From contig CAJVPJ010000938.1 in the NCBI GenBank assembly GCA_910592205.1, positions 1 to 14,416 on the forward strand: 14,416 nucleotides of DNA. Direction: 5' to 3'. Position 1 is the first letter of the stretch, and every line of letters begins with the position of its first letter. The position numbers and the translations under genes were made by a program. Below are positions 8,566 through 14,416 of this stretch, piece after piece. The notes below the pieces were generated by a model. That model did no database searches. It had not been told where the DNA came from and saw nothing but the letters and a program-made list of their open reading frames with translations. The stretch comes from Paraglomus occultum. Taxonomy: Eukaryota > Glomeromycota > Glomeromycetes > Paraglomerales > Paraglomeraceae.

Positions 8566-9825
8566 ATGTCGGAAACTAATGCCACTTCTGCTGATGATGA
8601 ATTCTCCACCTTTGAGACAGCCGGCGACGCCGAAGACGACTTTGGTGAATTTGACGACTTTACAGACTTTGCTAGCGGAAATGCAGTTGACGATAAACCA
8701 GAGATAGCGCAAGAGATCGACAGCGAGAGTGCAAGAAAGGGTGACGAAACAGGAAACGCTTTTGAAGAAAGTGGATTCAATGATGTACTTAGCATTGCGG
8801 ATACAGACAATATGAATAATGGTCTATCGATCGGGGAAACTGTGATAGATTTGGACGAGGCAATAGCGAGTATTGCCAAGGTCGAACCGAAACAGATACT
8901 GGAGGTGAATCCTCGAAGGTATGCATGTGTGTACACGCGTGAGCATGAATGAGGACATGCATTTTCTACTGATCCACGCAAATGAATCGCGTTGATTTAA
9001 CTTTTACTAATCTATTACAGTCTGAATATATGGAATAAATTATCACCTGACATCAACGAGACACTGTTTCAATGGAAACATTCTGTCATAAGAAAGTCGT
9101 TCTATTCATCTTTGGGAGTTGAAATTAACACATTAATTCAAGTTAGTATTCATCGAGATTGTGAATTTATTGGTATCAGTTAAATATCAACTCTAATATC
9201 TGGCTGACATTTTTAGGCGAAACCAAAATACGGGACGAGACCACAATCGCTACCCTCGGTGCCTCCTCAATCATCATCACAGCTGCAATCGTCTCGACCA
9301 CACTCTCTAGCAGTCAATTCACATTCAACACCTAATACCATAAACAACCATCACTCGAAAGAATCTGCTGCAACTGTGACGATTGTCAAGGAAGTCGACG
9401 TTGAGCTTATAAGGACATTATGTACAGTAAATGAGGGTAAGTTGACGGATAATCTGCTACATAGTATCGTTGCAGTCGCTATTGTGTGAGATTGTCCAAG
9501 TAATAGAAAATTTTTTTAACCCGACTTATTAACCAACGCCAACGTTTTTGTTGCTAAAATCTCAATAGAAACACTACAGTCGTACTCGACTACTCAATTA
9601 CATGCACTGATAAATCAACTCTTGTCACTAACTAAACAAACATCAGACGTTCTCACCTATTGGCTAGACCAAAGAGAGCAAACTGTCATGGATTCGGAGA
9701 CATATAATCAAATGATAGAGTGTCTTGTTGGTCATGCTCAGATGATTAGAGACGGTAACCAGAAAGAAGTATCTAAAACAAGTATATTTGAGAGCAAATT
9801 GAGGAAAGTGCGGAGAGGAAAATGA
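8566..9825 (+). CDS. Laa2/DUF5102-like AP-1 adaptor accessory protein, 4 exons
   Basis: Exons 8566-8918, 9021-9141, 9217-9436 and 9569-9825, introns of 102, 75 and 132 nt (donors GTATGC, GTTAGT, GTAAGT), give 316 aa with every phase consistent. The N-terminus is acidic and holds stacked Phe motifs, 'DDEFSTF' and 'DDFGEFDDFTDF' at residues 24-35, of the kind that bind the ear domain of the clathrin adaptor gamma subunit. Residues around the exon 1/2 join ('LNIWNKLSPDINETLFQW') and the C-terminal helix ('DVLTYWLDQREQTVMDSETY') look like the conserved parts of the fungal DUF5102 family, which includes yeast Laa2, a partner of Laa1 and AP-1 at the trans-Golgi and endosomes. The middle, residues about 160-215, is Ser/Pro/His/Asn-rich and probably unstructured. 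The plus-strand frame also opens before 8566 but without an ATG. Gene structure is firm; the Laa2 identity is inferred from motif order, and other acidic-Phe adaptor-binding proteins such as aftiphilin-like ones are alternatives. Confidence 0.78.
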
Positions 9826-9839
9826 GATATAAATATACA

Positions 9840-9879
<40 letters not shown>

Positions 9880-10203
9880 CAGTGTATGTGAATTATTTTA
9901 GATTCAAATTTATGTTATATTTGTAATTATTGAATGAATATCCTTACATGACTAGCAAATGGTGTCATTTTTATTTGATAGACCTTAAAGTTGGTTCTGA
10001 TATTGCCTCGGGAGTGCAATTAATCAAATAACAACCAACAAACTTTTTTTTAATAGTAATTAATAGACATCTGACTAAGATTTGTAACTTTTTTTTTTCT
10101 AATTTAAGTATTTCCTTATTAATATGAGCAATAAAATTTTGATTACTACTTCCGATTCCTGTTTCTGGCGTTCACATACTCTACGAACTAACGATTCCCC
10201 ACC
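9826..10203. other. Convergent 3' region between Laa2-like gene and DAHP synthase
   Basis: 378 bp between two stop codons facing each other. It holds the TA microsatellite listed separately and AT-rich sequence with possible polyadenylation hexamers: AATAAA on the plus strand at about 10130 and on the minus strand (read as TTTATT) at about 9970. Each hexamer lies far from the stop it would serve, so the two transcripts probably overlap at their ends. No gene is seen. Confidence 0.5.
9841..9877. repeat. TA dinucleotide microsatellite
   Basis: An uninterrupted alternating TA run of 37 bases begins 16 bp after the stop of the Laa2-like gene, inside its 3' untranslated region. A run of this length is self-complementary and usually length-variable between isolates. 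Confidence 0.95.
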
Positions 10204-11950
<1,747 letters not shown>

Positions 11951-13276
11951 TTTGTCTAAATCTCGAGTTCGTCCATACTAAAGATTTTAATATTAAATTC
12001 ACGTCGATCTACTGGACTTTGTAGAACCAATGAAATGAAAGATTCTATTGCGTGTAGTTGATTAAGATGTTTCAATAGATATTATTTTTTTTTCTTTTTC
12101 ACTTGACTCATATTGTATACAACCTGTAACCATTGTGTTACGAAAACAAGTTGCAGATCGGATGATCGCACAACTGGAAATGGGTTAAATGAAAATAGTA
12201 TGAACGAGATGCAAATCAAATTTGTAAGATAACATTATCGACGTAAAGTAAGTCGCATACCCAGAACGTGATCATAATTTGTTGCATTGCATACTATTGC
12301 GTGCAAGCATTCACAGACCAAACATATGAAGTCACATTGTTGCGGTCGGCAGTGGTTCTACATTGCACTCGTTGAGAAATCTACAATCAGAAACCGTTCG
12401 TCTGAAATGTTCATGCACATGCATTGTAGTGACAAAAGCTAGGGATCACGTTGAACAGTTTTTGGATACGTTCCTAGATGACAAGCATTAGAGAGTGTGC
12501 AGTAGAAAAGAAAAAAGACATTCCTCAGATAACTGTGAAAAGAAAGTTTGTAAACACTCGATGCCTTGGCCTTAAAAAATAACATATTACTGTGTCGAAA
12601 TACTGTGTTTTTTTTTTCATTCAAAACCAAGAATCGTAGCATTAGGATCTTTTAATTCAACGATCAACTTCATATCCTCTCAAGTAACGATTTCTTACTT
12701 CTGCTGCCGTAAATCGTTTTATCTGTAAGAGCTTACAATAGGAGCTAATAATTTCTGGTTTGGACATGAGTTGTAATTTAATAAAATTCTCTCTCCAACA
12801 AGACTAGTTCACTACACTTTTCTTCTAATATCCATTCTATCTTATCATCTAAAAGATCTTTTATCAACCCGTCTCATACGAATTAGCCCTTTCCCTACTC
12901 AGATTAGCTCATGCAGATAGCAACATGGATTATGTTAAAACTTGGTACATTCTTGCGTAATTTGACAATAAATATGATTTAATAGACCGTGAATTATCGC
13001 CTACAATTATTATACACAAAATAAAACCCTAGGTATTGTTACGAGCTACGTAACATCATTCGGAACTCAACATAAGAATAAATTATCATTGTAAAAACTC
13101 GAATAACCTCACCACATATTCGACGGAACGAACATGTATCCACATTATATTGCAAGTTCTAGTTGGCGCGATTTGTAATCTACCAGTTAATTAAAGAATG
13201 TCAACATTAGCTGCTTTTATGTTACGAATAAAAATGACAACGTTCATACCAGATTCATCTCCTGTTTCTTCTTTCG
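11951..13276. other. 1.3 kb region upstream of DAHP synthase and downstream of the kinase
   Basis: No confident gene. The left part (about 11951-12440) should contain the DAHP synthase promoter; a T-rich run lies at 12087-12101. I found no tRNA, repeat element or transposase. On the minus strand at about 12906-12658 three short overlapping frames have protein-like composition and are treated separately as a possible eroded coding stretch. The part nearest 13276 would be the 3' untranslated region of the kinase gene. Confidence 0.55.
12658..12906 (-). pseudogene. Possible eroded coding fragment, two frame changes
   Basis: Read on the minus strand, three frames follow one another with little overlap. 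The first reads 'GKGLIRMRRVDKRSF', the second 'DLLDDKIEWILEEKCSELVL' and then 'LEREF', the third 'NFIKLQLMSKPEIISSYCKL' and continues 'QIKRFTAAEVRNRYLRGYEV' to a TGA at about 12660-12658. The charged/hydrophobic alternation looks protein-like, and the shifts fall at an AAAA run and at a GAGAGAGA run, both prone to slippage. No family is recognised. Open stretches of 30-50 codons also arise by chance in sequence of this composition, so this is a suggestion only. Confidence 0.2.
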
Positions 13277-14416
13277 CTATCGAAAGTTCCGATAGTAAAA
13301 TATAGTTAATACCATAACATTACGTTCTATTAAGACTTCTCGTTTTGATGACCTACCGCGGACTGCCTTCACCTCAGGAAAGTCAAGTAATCGACTCGTA
13401 TAAACGGCCTGCGAATGCAATTCCGCCTCAACATTCCGGCGTTTCATTTGTAATCTTAATGCCTGGGCAGTATTGAACTCCTGATGATTCTTTTTCTCAA
13501 AGTGCCACTCAAAAAGAGTAGACGCTATTTCATTAGCCGTTGGCCGCTTGTCTGGGTCTTCATCCCAGCATTTTGTCATTAACTCTTTATAACAGTCTGG
13601 AGTATCAGCAGTGATTTCTGGACGCAGTCCATTGCATATGTCCAACGCAAGTTGAACATCATGTGCACGCCTTTGGAACGGCCGCTCACCCGTAGTAAGT
13701 TCCCACATAATCATCCCAAAACTGTAGACATCTGATTTATGAGTGTACGGTTTTCCCCTCAAATTTTCGGGAGCAACATAAGGCAATACACCAAAGGAGG
13801 ACCCACGTTGTCTCTCCGACGATACATCGTCGACTAGGCGACATAATCCAAGATCGCCAATTATGGCTCCTTCAGCCACGATGAATATATTACCGGAATG
13901 AAAGTCACCATGCACTAGATTATGCTTGTGAACCTCCTCCAGGCCATATGCAATTTGCCAGAGTGTCTTTCGACAGAAAGCCCATGTGATAGTGGAGAAT
14001 GATCGACGAAGAGTTTGATGTAAATCCCCATCGCTGCAGTATGCCATTACCATTGCAAATTTCTCAAAAGATGGAACGCGAGTGATACCATAGCACCGAA
14101 GTACGGATCCGCTCACACTACATTGGAGACACACTTTCAACTGAAAACAAGCTCAAAAAATTAGACATTATTGGTCGTAATGACACGTACGTTGTATGAA
14201 TGCGGCAAACCTTACTTCTTCAAAGAATTTCACAGAGCCGCATTCCAGCTTGTCTAGAACTTTTATTACAACTTCAGTTTTTCCATCTCTAACCAACTTC
14301 CCTTCTTTCACAGTCCATCTAGGTCCGTCTATCCATGTAGCCACATATATACTTCCAAACCCCCCTTTCGCCATCGGCTTTAGATCATTCAATCTATCGT
14401 AAGGAATCCATTCCAA
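13277..14416 (-). CDS. Protein kinase of the Glomeromycotina-expanded TKL-like family, N-terminus outside window
   Basis: Two exons are visible, 14416-14216 (open at the window edge) and 14140-13277, with a 75-nt intron (donor GTAAGG, acceptor CAG, phase 0). The 354 residues seen run through a whole kinase domain: 'LEWIPYDRLNDLKPMAKGGF' with glycine loop GGFGSIY, 'VVIKVL' with the ATP lysine, 'EE' of helix C, catalytic loop 'LVHGDFHSGNIF', metal loop 'IGDLGLCRLV', 'YVAPENLRG', 'SDVYSFGMIMWELTTGERPF' and 'CWDEDPDKRPTANEI'. The catalytic Asp, Asn and metal Asp are all present, so it should be active. HRD reads HGD and DFG reads DLG; the latter is usual in this family. The C-terminus, 'EAVYTSRLLDF'-like ('QAVYTSRLLDFPEV'), also fits. 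A donor GTAGGT sits just after it (around 13358), so the last residues to the stop at 13277 may be intron and a further exon may exist. Substrates are unknown. Confidence 0.88.

Noticed and set aside
8463-8981. 172-codon minus-strand open frame
   Set aside because: It is the antisense shadow of exon 1 of the Laa2-like gene; the Ser-rich product comes from reading acidic codons backwards.
12439-12642. 67-codon minus-strand open frame
   Set aside because: Phe-rich product driven by A/T runs, no motif and no support.

Overview
The window looks like nuclear DNA of a filamentous fungus, most probably an arbuscular mycorrhizal fungus (Glomeromycotina). Three things point there. The genes are cut by short introns (about 63-132 nt, GT..AG) and sit close together on both strands. 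The right-edge kinase has the 'WIPY..L' entry, 'AKGGFGSIY' loop, 'HGDFHSGN' catalytic loop and 'GDLGLCR' metal loop of the hugely expanded Rhizophagus-type kinase family. An F-box/leucine-rich protein is also present, a second expanded family in these fungi. The enzymes are of fungal type: low-molecular-weight thioredoxin reductase, monofunctional NAD-dependent methylenetetrahydrofolate dehydrogenase, and ARO3/ARO4-like DAHP synthase. Genus cannot be decided by reading.

Layout, left to right: 3' end of a GAA1-like GPI-transamidase subunit (+, 2-319); thioredoxin reductase, 3 exons (-, 1703-535, optional earlier start at 1811); a small hydrophobic membrane protein (-, 2250-1945); about 2.4 kb with no convincing gene apart from a weak candidate exon at 2411-2496; a new-looking protein with three FCS-like zinc fingers, 2 exons (-, 5619-4674); NAD-dependent methylene-THF dehydrogenase, 3 exons (+, 5728-6859); F-box/LRR protein, 2 exons (-, 8415-7018); a Laa2/DUF5102-like AP-1 adaptor accessory protein, 4 exons (+, 8566-9825); a TA microsatellite; DAHP synthase, 8 exons including a 29-nt micro-exon (-, 11950-10204); about 1.3 kb mostly empty, with a possible eroded coding stretch; and a protein kinase missing its N-terminus at the window edge (-, 14416-13277).

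Exon joins were worked out by hand from splice dinucleotides, reading phase and conserved protein blocks. The three enzymes join into uninterrupted proteins of family-typical length (320, 316 and 368 aa). The genes do not form a pathway cluster: redox control, one-carbon metabolism, shikimate entry, GPI anchoring, vesicle traffic, ubiquitin targeting and signalling are simply neighbours. Two head-to-head pairs (zinc-finger protein/MTD1 with 108 bp between start codons, F-box/Laa2-like with 150 bp) must share promoter regions.

I found no mobile element, tRNA, rRNA or CRISPR array, and no clear undescribed multi-gene system. The most novel-looking item is the triple FCS-like finger protein; the rest are gene-structure oddities.
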